Positions 1 through 9,200 of a stretch of 45,433 nt of DNA are shown in pieces. Position 1 is the first letter of the stretch, and each line of letters opens with the position of its first letter. The stretch comes from Chloroflexi bacterium HGW-Chloroflexi-4 (GTDB taxonomy: Bacteria > Chloroflexota > Anaerolineae > Anaerolineales > Anaerolineaceae), in assembly GCA_002840715.1 (NCBI GenBank), contig PHBW01000027.1:1-45433 (forward strand). The letters are read 5' to 3'. Made by a program: the position numbers and the translations under genes. A model generated the notes under the pieces. The model saw only the letters and a program-made list of their open reading frames with translations, was not told the DNA's origin and searched no databases.

Positions 1-18
1 TTGAAGTTTTTTGCTCAT
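1..18 (-). CDS. start of a downstream gene in the decarboxylase operon (partial)
   Basis: Reading leftwards, an ATG at position 18 opens a frame MSKKLQ that runs off the window. A GGAG ribosome site lies 7-8 bases upstream, between it and the OadG stop codon. The next gene in such operons is often a biotin-carrier or carboxyltransferase subunit, but six residues cannot identify it. The call rests only on the start signal and operon position. Confidence 0.45.
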
Positions 19-41
19 TATTCAGACTCCTGAAGTGCAGG

Positions 42-350
42 TTAATTTCGAGATGTTCGATATGGACCGGGTCCAGCCAGTAAAGTGGAGCCCAATTGGC
101 CGGAACGACGTGAGCGCAGATATGCGGCAGCGGCAAGAACGGCAACCAATGCCTCATCAGAATTGTCACTTTCTTGAGCGGATTCAGCGATGGCTGCAAC
201 AGGTGCTTCAACCGCAGATTCCTGGGCTTCAGGTTTCGGCGGGAAAAGCTTCTGAAGAAGCACGATCACACCAATAAAAACACCCAAAGCTGAAAAAGTA
301 ACAATCAATCCGATTGCGCTGACCATTAGACCTGTTTGAATATTATCCAT
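42..350 (-). CDS. OadG-family small membrane subunit of a Na+-pumping type decarboxylase
   Basis: This 102-aa protein has one N-terminal membrane helix (about residues 5-33, ending VIVLLQKLFPP), then an acidic Ala/Glu linker and the typical OadG tail DEALVAVLAAAAYLRS. OadG/MmdD proteins anchor the carboxyltransferase to the sodium-pumping beta subunit of oxaloacetate, methylmalonyl-CoA or glutaconyl-CoA decarboxylases. It follows the carboxyltransferase gene by 27 bases on the same strand and has an AGGAG ribosome site. The beta pump subunit is not in the window, so sodium transport is inferred from the family. The conserved tail extends to LLAGPGPYR, so the protein looks intact. Confidence 0.85.
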   Translation of the reverse strand: MDNIQTGLMVSAIGLIVTFSALGVFIGVIVLLQKLFPPKPEAQESAVEAPVAAIAESAQESDNSDEALVAVLAAAAYLRSRRSGQLGSTLLAGPGPYRTSRN

Positions 351-377
351 TTGATATTTCTCCTAATTGGATCAGGT

Positions 378-1955
378 CTAGAGAGGCATGCAGCCGTGTT
401 TCTTGGCTGGCATCTGGGTTTGTTTGTCTCGTAAGAGTTCCAGGGCTGCAATCAAGCGTGGGCGGGTCTCATGCGGGAAGATGACATCATCGACAAAACC
501 GGCACCGGCAGCAATGTAAGGATTGGAGAATTTTTCGCGGAATTCAGCGACAAGTTGTTTGCGTGCTTCAGCGGGGTCAGCTTTCTCGGCAATTTCTTTG
601 CGATACAAGATAGCGACTGCACCTTCAGCACCCATCACAGCGATTTCAGCACCAGGCCAGGCAAACACCATGTCAGAATGGATGTGCTTGCTGCTCATAA
701 CGATGTATGCGCCGCCGTAGCCCTTGCGGGTAACCACGGTGAGTTTTGGAACGGAGGCTTCAGAGAAGGCATACACGATCTTGGCGCCGTGGCGGATAAT
801 GCCGTTGTGTTCTTGTGAAACACCGGGTAAGAAACCGGGTGAATCTGAGAAGGTCACGATGGGCACATTGAAAGCATCGCAGAAGCGCACAAAGCGGGCC
901 ATTTTGTCGGCTGCATCAATATCAATGGCGCCGGCCATGAAGAGGGGCTGCTGGGCAACGATACCCACAGATTGACCGTGCAAGCGGGCAAAACCGATGA
1001 TGCTGTTTTGAGCAAAATTGCTCATGATTTCCATGAAGGAACCCTGGTCACAAACCCGGGTGATGATTTCTTTCATGTCATAACCTTCAGAGGGATTGGA
1101 AGGTACAAGGGAGTCCAATTCCTTGTCCATGCGCCAGGGATCGTCTGTTACTTCGGCCATGGGGGCTGATTCTTTATTGTTGGCGGGAAGATAATCTAAT
1201 AAGTCACGGACGGTTTGTAAGGCTTCTTTTTCTGATTCAACAGCAAAATGAGCAACACCACTGGTGGCTGCATGAGCCATGGCGCCGCCAAGAGTTTCGG
1301 TATCAACTTCTTCGTGAGTAACGGTCTTGATAACTTCTGGTCCGGTAATGAACATATTGCTGATGCCTTTGGTCATCACGATGAAGTCGGTTAATGCAGG
1401 TGAATAGACGGCACCACCGGCGCAGGGTCCCAAGATAACAGAGATTTGGGGAACAACACCAGAAGCCAGGGTATTGCGATAGAAGACTTCGCCGTAAGCA
1501 TAGAGGCTGAAGATGCCTTCTTGAATACGGGCACCGCCACCGTCATTGAGACCGATGACCGGAACGCCGGCATCCATGGCGAGATCCATGATGCGGCAAA
1601 CTTTTTGACCGGCGACTTCGCCGAAAGAACCACCCATGATGGTGAAATCTTGGGCATAAACACAAACACGTCGGCCGTTGATCTTGCCGAAACCGGCCAC
1701 GATGCCGTCTCCAGGCACTTTGTCTTTGTCCAAGCCAAAGTCGGTGTGGCGGCTGGTCATTAATCCATTAATTTCTTGAAAACTTCCTTCATCCAGCAGG
1801 GCGTCGATGCGTTCGCGGGCAGTCAATTTGCCTTTGCCGTGCTGCGCTTCGATCCTTTTTTCCCCACCACCTAACTTTGATTGGCTACGAAGTGCTTTAA
1901 GCTTGTTGTTGAAAACTTCGTGACCACCCTCTGCTTCAGGTTTGTTTTGAGCCAT
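378..1955 (-). CDS. acyl-CoA carboxyltransferase beta subunit (methylmalonyl-CoA decarboxylase / propionyl-CoA carboxylase type)
   Basis: The 525-aa protein transfers carboxyl groups between biotin and an acyl-CoA. Both crotonase-like halves are visible: the N half has GGGARIQEG and LGPCAGGAVYSPALTDF, and the C half has SPGFLPGVSQEHNGIIRHGAK, RKGYGGAYIVMSSK and the AWPGAEIAVMGAEGA motif of the acyl-CoA (not acetyl-CoA) family. Length matches MmdA/PccB. I place the start at the ATG at 1955 because GGAGG lies 5 bases upstream; an in-frame ATG at 2045 has no such site. With OadG next to it, a sodium-pumping methylmalonyl-CoA decarboxylase is likely, as in propionate-forming fermenters. A propionyl- or other short acyl-CoA carboxylase cannot be excluded. 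Confidence 0.88.
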   Translation of the reverse strand: MAQNKPEAEGGHEVFNNKLKALRSQSKLGGGEKRIEAQHGKGKLTARERIDALLDEGSFQEINGLMTSRHTDFGLDKDKVPGDGIVAGFGKINGRRVCVYAQDFTIMGGSFGEVAGQKVCRIMDLAMDAGVPVIGLNDGGGARIQEGIFSLYAYGEVFYRNTLASGVVPQISVILGPCAGGAVYSPALTDFIVMTKGISNMFITGPEVIKTVTHEEVDTETLGGAMAHAATSGVAHFAVESEKEALQTVRDLLDYLPANNKESAPMAEVTDDPWRMDKELDSLVPSNPSEGYDMKEIITRVCDQGSFMEIMSNFAQNSIIGFARLHGQSVGIVAQQPLFMAGAIDIDAADKMARFVRFCDAFNVPIVTFSDSPGFLPGVSQEHNGIIRHGAKIVYAFSEASVPKLTVVTRKGYGGAYIVMSSKHIHSDMVFAWPGAEIAVMGAEGAVAILYRKEIAEKADPAEARKQLVAEFREKFSNPYIAAGAGFVDDVIFPHETRPRLIAALELLRDKQTQMPAKKHGCMPL

Positions 1956-2032
1956 TACTACCTCCGTGGATTTTAATTCGGGTTTGTTCTGATTAGTAGT
2001 GTACGTTCGGATGTCTGACATTTCAAGTGATA

Positions 2033-2062
2033 CATATAGCATCATCGATGGTTGATTGTCAT
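2033..2062 (-). promoter_or_regulatory. putative sigma70 promoter of the carboxyltransferase operon
   Basis: On the minus strand ATGACA (2057-2062) and TATATG (2033-2038) are spaced by 18 bases, and TGC before the -10 gives an extended -10. It would start transcription about 70 bases before the chosen ATG. Just upstream, ACTGATT (2071-2077) and AATCAGT (2085-2091) form an inverted repeat that could be an operator. This is based on consensus matching only. Confidence 0.35.
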
Positions 2063-2126
2063 GTAGATTAACTGATTTTTTGTTAATCAGTAAGAATAAT
2101 CAAATCAAGACTAAATGATTGAAAAA

Positions 2127-2154
2127 AACCGTGCCGGTTTGCTCCGGCACGGTT
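2127..2154 (-). terminator. intrinsic terminator of the molybdenum hydroxylase operon
   Basis: An 11-bp perfect GC-rich stem (2127-2137 with 2144-2154, loop of 6) is followed on the minus strand by seven T. It sits 12 bases after the stop of the large subunit and separates that operon from the carboxyltransferase genes. Confidence 0.9.
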
Positions 2155-2166
2155 CTTTGTGCTGTT

Positions 2167-4524
2167 TTACTTGACGAGACCCTTATCCAACATGGCCAGA
2201 TATATCTTCTCAGCCGAGTATGGGGGGTTGAAGAGGCGGATGCCAATGGCATCGTAGATCGCGTTGCCAAGGGCGGCGATGGTGGGAACCATTGGGTGTT
2301 CACCCACGCCGCGCGCACCCCACGGACCGTCGTCTTGCGGTACTTCAACAAACGGAGTGTCGAGCGGAAAATCCATATCAGGTGCGGTGGCGATGCGGTA
2401 ATCCACAAAGCTGGGGTTGGTCATCACACCTTTGACCAGTTTGATCTCTTCAAACATGGCAGAGCTCAAACCCTGGGCAAAACCGCCTTCAACCTGAGCT
2501 TTGACCAGCGCGGGGTTGATGGCTTTGCCAACATCGAAGGAAGCAGCACCCTTGAGCACATAGATCGTGCCGGTGTTCTTGTCGATTTCGATATCGAGAC
2601 CTTCGCAGCCAACGGTGTAATGCACCACAGCGCGGGGGCCCTGACCGGTTTCGGCATCCAGGTTGGTGACATACTTGGGCATAAATGAGCCGCGTCCAAC
2701 AATGGGACCGCCCGTCCAACCTTCATTATTTTCTTTGGGCATACCGTAGATGACGATATTCTCAAGGGAGGTTTCGCGTTCGCTCTTGTAAGAGACAACC
2801 ACACCATTGATGATATCGAGGTCTTCGGTGGATTCTTTCCAGGCTTCGGCAACGGTTTCGAGAATCTGACGCCTGGCGTCTTTGGCTGCAAGAACAACTG
2901 CGTTGCCCATGCTCCAGGTGAGACGGCTGGCAACGGTCTGCCATTCGTAAGGGCTGTATTGGGTATCAACAGGTCCGGCAATGCGCACTTTTTCGTATGG
3001 TACACCCAGGGCTGCTGCTGCCATTTGAGCCATGACAGTGAAAGTACCCTGACCGATTTCCTGTCCGCCGAGGCCGACGGTTACATTTCCATCTTCAGAC
3101 ATCTCAACCCACGCACTAGAGCCGGGATTGGGGGGCATGGCGGGGGCTTTCCACATGATGGCGATGCCTTTGCCGCGCAGACGATCTGGAGATGAGGGTT
3201 TTTCTTTTTCACCCATTTTCAATGACTTGGCAACGTTATCGATGCATTCCTGAATACCGTTTTTGTGCATGATCATGCCGGTGACCAGAACATCACCTTC
3301 TGAAACGCCGTTTTTCTTGAGGAAGGTTACTTTGTCAATGCCGGCTTTTTCAGCCAGTTCATCGATGGCTTGATCCAAACCGGTGTGTAATTCAGACATA
3401 CCGAATCCGCGGTAGGCGCCGCCGATGGGGTGATTGGTATAGACACAAATGCTGTCTGTTTCAACATTGGGGATGTCATAAGGACCTGAGCTAGAATAAC
3501 CACCGGCGCGGGTGACGTTGGTGCCATATTCTGTTGAAGCGCCGCCATCCCAATACATCATGTTCTTGAGGGCCAGCAGGTTGCCTTCTTTATCGCAGCC
3601 GACTTTTACGTGGATGGTGAGGCCTTGACGCACGAAGTTGGTGTAGAACTCTTCTTCACGGGTAAGAATAAATTTGATGGGCCAACCCTTGCATTTGGTG
3701 GCGAGGGCCACGGGTACGGCTTCCATGGTGACACCGGCTTTTGAACCAAAACCACCGCCCACCATTGGCGCAATCACGCGCAGGTCGCTCTGAGAAATAT
3801 GCAGGGCATGGGCGATCAGGTTGCGCTGGGCGAAGGGTGATTGTGAAGATGCCCACACGGTCACTTTGCCTTTTTCGTCCATTTGGGCAACCGCGACATG
3901 GGTTTCAATGGGCACATGCTGAATGTGAGGGATCTTGAAGGAACGCTCTACAATGTAAGCACATTTTTCCCAGGCGGAGGCGACATCACCTTTGCGAATC
4001 TTGAAATGGTTGGCGATGTTGGTGTGTGCTTTCGGGAAAATGAAATTGGGGCAAATATATTTATCAAGATCAGGGTGAATCAGGGGAGCTTTATCTGATG
4101 CACCAAATTCTGCATCGAACACGGCTTCAAGTTCTTCATATTCCACTTCAATGAGTTCAATGGCTTTCATGGCCACTTCTTCACTCGTGGCGGCAACGGC
4201 TGCGACTGGCTCACCGATAAAACGTACACGATCAGTGGCGAAGATGGTTTTGTCTTGGAGATATAAACCGATGCGATTGGGGAAGTCTTTGCCGGTGACG
4301 ACCACTTTAACACCAGGTAAAGCCTCAGCCTTGCTGGTATCAATTCTCTTGATCAGAGCGTGCGGGTATGGGCTGCGTTTTGCGCGGGCATAAAGCAATT
4401 TATTGCCAAATTGAAAATCATCGGTATAGATCGCAGTGCCGGTTACTTTTTCGTAAACATCGTTACGCGTAAAGCTTGCGCCGATGGGGTTAATCACTTG
4501 TTCTTTTGATTTTGCGTTTGCCAT
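2167..4524 (-). CDS. molybdopterin-binding large subunit of a xanthine dehydrogenase-family hydroxylase
   Basis: The 785-aa protein is the catalytic subunit of a molybdenum hydroxylase. It has the N-terminal Ald_Xan_dh domain (KVTGTAIYTDDF onward, about residues 25-140) and the molybdopterin-binding part with GGGFGSKAG, AYRGFGMSE, the GGQEIGQGTF loop and the C-terminal GARGVGEHP motif, whose Glu is the conserved active-site base. AAGGAG lies upstream of the ATG. The FAD and 2Fe-2S subunits precede it in the same operon. The substrate could be a purine, an aromatic CoA thioester, nicotinate or an aldehyde. The active site lacks the AYRGAGR signature of CO dehydrogenase, so a CO dehydrogenase is unlikely. 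No maturation genes are nearby. Confidence 0.9.
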   Translation of the reverse strand: MANAKSKEQVINPIGASFTRNDVYEKVTGTAIYTDDFQFGNKLLYARAKRSPYPHALIKRIDTSKAEALPGVKVVVTGKDFPNRIGLYLQDKTIFATDRVRFIGEPVAAVAATSEEVAMKAIELIEVEYEELEAVFDAEFGASDKAPLIHPDLDKYICPNFIFPKAHTNIANHFKIRKGDVASAWEKCAYIVERSFKIPHIQHVPIETHVAVAQMDEKGKVTVWASSQSPFAQRNLIAHALHISQSDLRVIAPMVGGGFGSKAGVTMEAVPVALATKCKGWPIKFILTREEEFYTNFVRQGLTIHVKVGCDKEGNLLALKNMMYWDGGASTEYGTNVTRAGGYSSSGPYDIPNVETDSICVYTNHPIGGAYRGFGMSELHTGLDQAIDELAEKAGIDKVTFLKKNGVSEGDVLVTGMIMHKNGIQECIDNVAKSLKMGEKEKPSSPDRLRGKGIAIMWKAPAMPPNPGSSAWVEMSEDGNVTVGLGGQEIGQGTFTVMAQMAAAALGVPYEKVRIAGPVDTQYSPYEWQTVASRLTWSMGNAVVLAAKDARRQILETVAEAWKESTEDLDIINGVVVSYKSERETSLENIVIYGMPKENNEGWTGGPIVGRGSFMPKYVTNLDAETGQGPRAVVHYTVGCEGLDIEIDKNTGTIYVLKGAASFDVGKAINPALVKAQVEGGFAQGLSSAMFEEIKLVKGVMTNPSFVDYRIATAPDMDFPLDTPFVEVPQDDGPWGARGVGEHPMVPTIAALGNAIYDAIGIRLFNPPYSAEKIYLAMLDKGLVK

Positions 4525-4576
4525 ATTTGGCTCCTTGGATGATTTCGCCTATCCTGAATCTGATCGACTTGGGGGC

Positions 4577-5038
4577 CTATTTGGCCGCCATCTTGATGGC
4601 ATCCACAATGCGCACATAACCTGTGCAGCGGCAAAGATTGCCAACGATGGCTGATCTGACCTCAGTGTCTGTAGGATTGGGGTTGCGTTTGAGCAAGGCA
4701 GTAGCAGAAATCAACATGCCTGGAGTGCAGAATCCACACTGAACGCCACCGGCTTGAATGATGGTATCTTGTAATTTTGACAATTTACCTGCCTTGGCTA
4801 ACCCTTCTACGGTGGTGATGTTGGCGCCTTCACATTCAGCAGCAAGAACCATGCAGCTATTGACAGGTTCGCCATTCATCAACACGGTACAGGCTCCGCA
4901 TTCACCGGCTGCACAACCGTTTTTGGTGCCGGTCAGAGATAGTTTTTCGCGTATCATCTGGAGCAGGGTCATATTCTGGGGAACATCCACCGTTTCAACC
5001 ATATCATTGACGGTGAGGGTGATAGTTTTCAAAGTCAT
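4577..5038 (-). CDS. 2Fe-2S small subunit of the molybdenum hydroxylase
   Basis: A 153-aa protein with a plant-type ferredoxin domain (CAAGECGAC and a distal Cys in NSC) followed by the all-helical second 2Fe-2S domain (CGFCTPGM and LCRCTGY). All eight cluster cysteines are present. It passes electrons from the molybdenum subunit to the FAD subunit. I place the start at 5038 because AGGAGG lies 5 bases upstream; the longer in-frame start at 5065 would overlap the intergenic region and has no better site. Its length matches CoxS/HcrC/XdhC-type subunits. Confidence 0.92.
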   Translation of the reverse strand: MTLKTITLTVNDMVETVDVPQNMTLLQMIREKLSLTGTKNGCAAGECGACTVLMNGEPVNSCMVLAAECEGANITTVEGLAKAGKLSKLQDTIIQAGGVQCGFCTPGMLISATALLKRNPNPTDTEVRSAIVGNLCRCTGYVRIVDAIKMAAK

Positions 5039-5074
5039 TATTACCTCCTGAACAGGATCAAACAACCTGAACGG

Positions 5075-5968
5075 TTATTTGCTGAGTTTCGTCCAGACTT
5101 CTGTGAGTGCTTCACGAGTCAGGTTCTTTACCATTTGTTTGCGATAACGAGCTGAACCGCGCACATCATCAATGGGAGTTACGGAATCCATGGTTGCAAC
5201 GGCAGCTTCATCTATCAATTCAGAGGTGATCTTCTTGCCTGACAGAACACCTTCTGCCTTAAATGATTCAAATGGCACTGGGGCAACGGATGCGAGTGCA
5301 ATGCGGAATCTGTAACCTGAAGCACTTTCATTGGTTGGATAGCCTAAAACTGCGACGCCGACGATGGAAAGATCTCCGATTCGATTGCGGCCGAGTTTCT
5401 TGTAGGTGCCAACCAAACCCTTGGGAGGAACGGGTAGGTGTACGGCAATCACGACATCACCGGGTTTCAAGACGGTGCGACCTGGAGCGAGGAAAAAACT
5501 GTTGAGGGGAACTTCACGAACACCATCCACGCCGTGGACTTTTAAGACACCATCAAGGAGCATGCAGGTTCCGATGGTATCGCCGGCGGGAGATGCATTG
5601 CAAATATTGCCTACGATAGTGGCGCGATTTCGCAATTGATAACTTGCCACCGATGCGGCTGCTTCAGCCAGATTGGGATAATGCTTCAAGACATCAGGAT
5701 GACTTGCGACCTGATTCATGGTTACTGCAGCACCAATAGTCAAACCTTTTTGGGGATCAAAGGACAGTTCTTTCGTGCCTTCCAATCCTTTAATATCAAC
5801 AAGGTAATCTAATTTTAAGACCCCGTCACGAAGGCGTACGAAACTGTCAGTGCCGCCTGAATAGGGTTTTGCCACACCAGCATTATCAGCCAGAAATTTG
5901 CTGGCTTCTTGCAGGGTTGCGGGTTTTACATACTGTAATTCGGGTAGTCCTGGATGCGGATTAATCAT
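5075..5968 (-). CDS. FAD-binding medium subunit of the molybdenum hydroxylase
   Basis: The 297-aa protein has the FAD_binding_5 motif (PYSGGTDSFVRLRDG, about residues 35-50), the second FAD motif ATIVGNICNASPAGD (about 110-125) and a CO_deh_flav_C C-terminal domain. It oxidises the reduced iron-sulphur subunit and hands electrons to an external acceptor. It is the first gene of the operon FAD - 2Fe-2S - Mo, an order common in CoxM/CoxS/CoxL-like enzymes. It lacks the extra 4Fe-4S loop known from benzoyl-CoA-type 4-hydroxybenzoyl-CoA reductases, as far as I can judge from cysteine positions. Confidence 0.9.
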   Translation of the reverse strand: MINPHPGLPELQYVKPATLQEASKFLADNAGVAKPYSGGTDSFVRLRDGVLKLDYLVDIKGLEGTKELSFDPQKGLTIGAAVTMNQVASHPDVLKHYPNLAEAAASVASYQLRNRATIVGNICNASPAGDTIGTCMLLDGVLKVHGVDGVREVPLNSFFLAPGRTVLKPGDVVIAVHLPVPPKGLVGTYKKLGRNRIGDLSIVGVAVLGYPTNESASGYRFRIALASVAPVPFESFKAEGVLSGKKITSELIDEAAVATMDSVTPIDDVRGSARYRKQMVKNLTREALTEVWTKLSK

Positions 5969-6285
5969 AGTATGTCCTGTCTTTGAATTTGCGGGTGTCC
6001 AGTCTTGCGGCTGGATGAATTGCCATTAAATATTTAAGTGAAACAAGTTAACGGTCAATCAATTTGATTGAAAATCAGGGGATTAGTGTTGCGGATTTTG
6101 TCAGCGGACCTCCTTCGTTTATGAGATGCATCAAATCATTAAGTTTGAGATTTTCAAAACTGTTCTGATTATTTAACAATACCGCATAAGTGATGATAGC
6201 ATGAAAAAATTATCAATTCAAGGAAGTTATTTCAGTTGTCAGACAAAAGGGGATAAATGTAATAGGCCTGCATCTGATACTGGAA
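5969..6285. other. 317-base intergenic region between the hydroxylase operon and the sensor cyclase
   Basis: Both flanking genes are on the minus strand. The right part is the 3' flank of the cyclase gene and the left part is the promoter region of the hydroxylase operon. I see the promoter listed separately, AT-rich sequence and no ORF, strong hairpin or repeat. Confidence 0.6.
6030..6058 (-). promoter_or_regulatory. putative sigma70 promoter of the molybdenum hydroxylase operon
   Basis: On the minus strand TTGACC (6053-6058) is followed after exactly 17 bases by AAATAT (6030-6035), about 60 bases before the first ATG of the operon. Confidence 0.45.
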
Positions 6286-9200
6286 TTAGAAGGTTAGGGT
6301 GGTTTGGTCAAAGGCATGATAAGCTTTGATGCGATTGCGGCCGGCCTCTTTAGCCAGGTATAAGGCTGAATCGGCATTTTTGAATAATTCGTCAATGGTT
6401 GTAATATCTTTTTCAGCCAGAGCAACACCGGCACTGATAGACAATTGTATTTCTTGTCCTAATATTTGTATGGTTTGTTCACTAATACTCTGTTGAAGTC
6501 TGGTTGCAGCCCGGATGGTAGATTCTTCATCGCTTTCAGGTAATAAGATCACAAATTCATCACCGCCCCATCGCCCGATGACGTCAATTTCACGAGTATT
6601 CTTGATGCAGAATTTTGAGATCTCTATAAGAGCAATATCACCGGCAGCATGCCCATAGGTATCGTTGATTCTCTTCAAATGATCCATATCCAACAGAATC
6701 ATCCCAATTGGATGGTTGTATCTGCGGCCTCTGATAAGTTCTGTATTGGCGATTTGAAGGAATCCACGGCGGTTTAATACACCAGTTAATTCATCACGAA
6801 TGGCACGATCTTCGAGGATTTTTAGCAGCCTGGATCTTTCAATTGCATTACTAATAATATTGGCAAACTGCTGCAACATGGCAATATTTTCCATATCCCA
6901 GGTGTGTTCTTCAGTAACTGAATCAAATCCAACGAAACCGACCAGTTCAAGGTTGACCCACATTGGAAAGTTTGCCAATGATTGAATGCCATGGTTTTGA
7001 AAGACTTTTTTCTCGGTTGAGGCAGAAGCAGGCAACTCATTAACGCGACTGATGATCAATGGATCGCAGGTGATTTGATCAATAAACCAACGAAAGTTTT
7101 GAAGGGGCAATTCTTGCAAATCACGAATTTTTGGCATAATTCCTTCTCGGCACCATTCGTGTGTATTGCTCATGGTCCTGGTTTTGGGGTCGATTCTAAA
7201 GACGTAAGTTCGATCAACATTTTCAAATTGACCAATGTGTTTTAATACCGAAATAATCTCATTATCGATGTCTTCATTATCAACATTGATAAACCGGGTA
7301 GAAATATTGGTTAACATCTCTTCAAAGCGAGACCGGGCACTCCGTTTTTCTTCAGATTTCTTTCTTTCTGTAATATCGTGAATGATGCCAAAGGTGCCGG
7401 TGAAATTATGTCCTGCATCAAATTGCGGCCTGGCAAAGATTTGAACAAAACGATGTTCGCCGTCATGTCTGACTATTTCCAATTCAAAGGTATTTGATTC
7501 TCCGGCTTTTAAGGTGACTATCTGTTGATTTATAAACTCTTGAGAATTTGATTTAATAAAATCATTAAGTTTTGTTTTTTCAAGAGTGCCTTTGTTAAAC
7601 CCAAATATGGCGTTCGCACTATGATTGGCAAATAAGAATTTTGTATTTTGGTCAATGATGACGATACCTTCACCTAAATTGTCTACCAGGTTTCGGTAAC
7701 GTTCTTCGCTTGCCAGCAGTTCTGCTTCCGCTTTTTTGTTTTTTGTTACATCTATCATTGAAACAATTACTTTAGATAAATCATTCTCAAATCCTTCAAC
7801 AACTGTCCAACGTAGATTGACAAAAATGGGGGTGCCATCCAATGTCTGATTGATGCCTTCCCATTCAAACTCAGTTTTACCTTCAGCAATATTCAACAAT
7901 TCAGGTAGAAAATCATTGACGTATTTATTATCCAAAACACGGTCCAATCTTCTGAATAATTCACTTTTGTTCTTTGCTTTGGTTAACTTTAATGCCTGAT
8001 TGTTTACATCCAACACCTTAATGAGCGATACACAATGACTTATTTCTTCAGGATAATCTGAAAAGAATTTCTTAAAATCGGTTACCCCATTTTCTCTTTG
8101 TTTTTCAATATAATTTTTAACTCTTGAAAAATCTTCTTCCCAGATGGAAACAGGGGAGTCTTCAAATAAGTAACGATACCGAGATTCAGATTGGCGCCGG
8201 GCTTCTTCAAAACGTTTGATTTCAATGGCTTGAGCTATTTGATTCGAGACAAATTCCAGAAAATCAGCATCTTTTTGACTGAAAGTAATATTTTTTGAAT
8301 AACTTTGGGTAGCCATTACGCCTATAACAACATCATTTACAATCAGCGGCACTCCCAACCAGCAATTTGAATCTGCACCAATTAATTCCACTTCTCCAGA
8401 AGAAATTAATTGTTTAAATACATCTTCTGTGGCTAAAAGAGGGCGACCCATGCGCATGACATAATCTGAAAGCCCGTGACCCGGTTCAATTGGCTCAGCA
8501 ATTTCTTCGAATTGATCCTTGAAAAAAGGAAAATGTAGTAGGTTTGTGGATGCATCATAAAGTGCGATGAAAAAGTTATCCACTGGCATGATTTCACCGA
8601 CAACTCTATGAATGGATGAATACAAATCATCAAGATTTGATGCCGAAATTGTGGCTTGAGAAATGCGATAAATCGAATCTCTCAATTTTTCAGAGTATTT
8701 CTGAGAAGTGATGTCTTCAAACATCTCAATGGAAAATTGGGGTTTTCCGTTAGCATCAGAAACTAACGAAGATGTTACACGTCCCCATACATAATGCCTA
8801 TCTTTATGAAGTGTTCTTTTTTCAAATGTGAAGGATTCAATTGATCCTTTCCATAATTCATTACGATAATTTTCAAATTGATTAATATCTTCGGGATGGG
8901 TCAGGTCTGAAGTCGAAAGTGTAGAATATTCTGCCTGTTGATATCCCAACATTTCAAGGATGGCAGGGTTTCCAGAAATGAATCTTCCTTGAGCGTCTGT
9001 AATTGACATACCCATTGAAGTGGTTTCAAAAATCTGTCTAAACTTTTGTTCGCTCTCAAGAACAACTTCAGTTTTTCTTTTTACTTGTGATTGCAGGCTG
9101 CGGTTCCAAATAATCAAGATCAAAAAGAAAATTAAACTGATGCCGCCAACGATTTCAATTATTTGCAAGAAGGATTGAGTATCAACCGTGGTGTCGTACC

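Noticed and set aside
471..818. Plus-strand open frames within the carboxyltransferase and hydroxylase genes.
   Set aside because: They are antisense to strongly conserved genes and lack ribosome sites and recognisable domains.
2167..5968. Aerobic CO dehydrogenase (CoxMSL).
   Set aside because: The gene order is similar, but the large subunit lacks the AYRGAGR-type active-site loop with its Cys; the substrate is left open.
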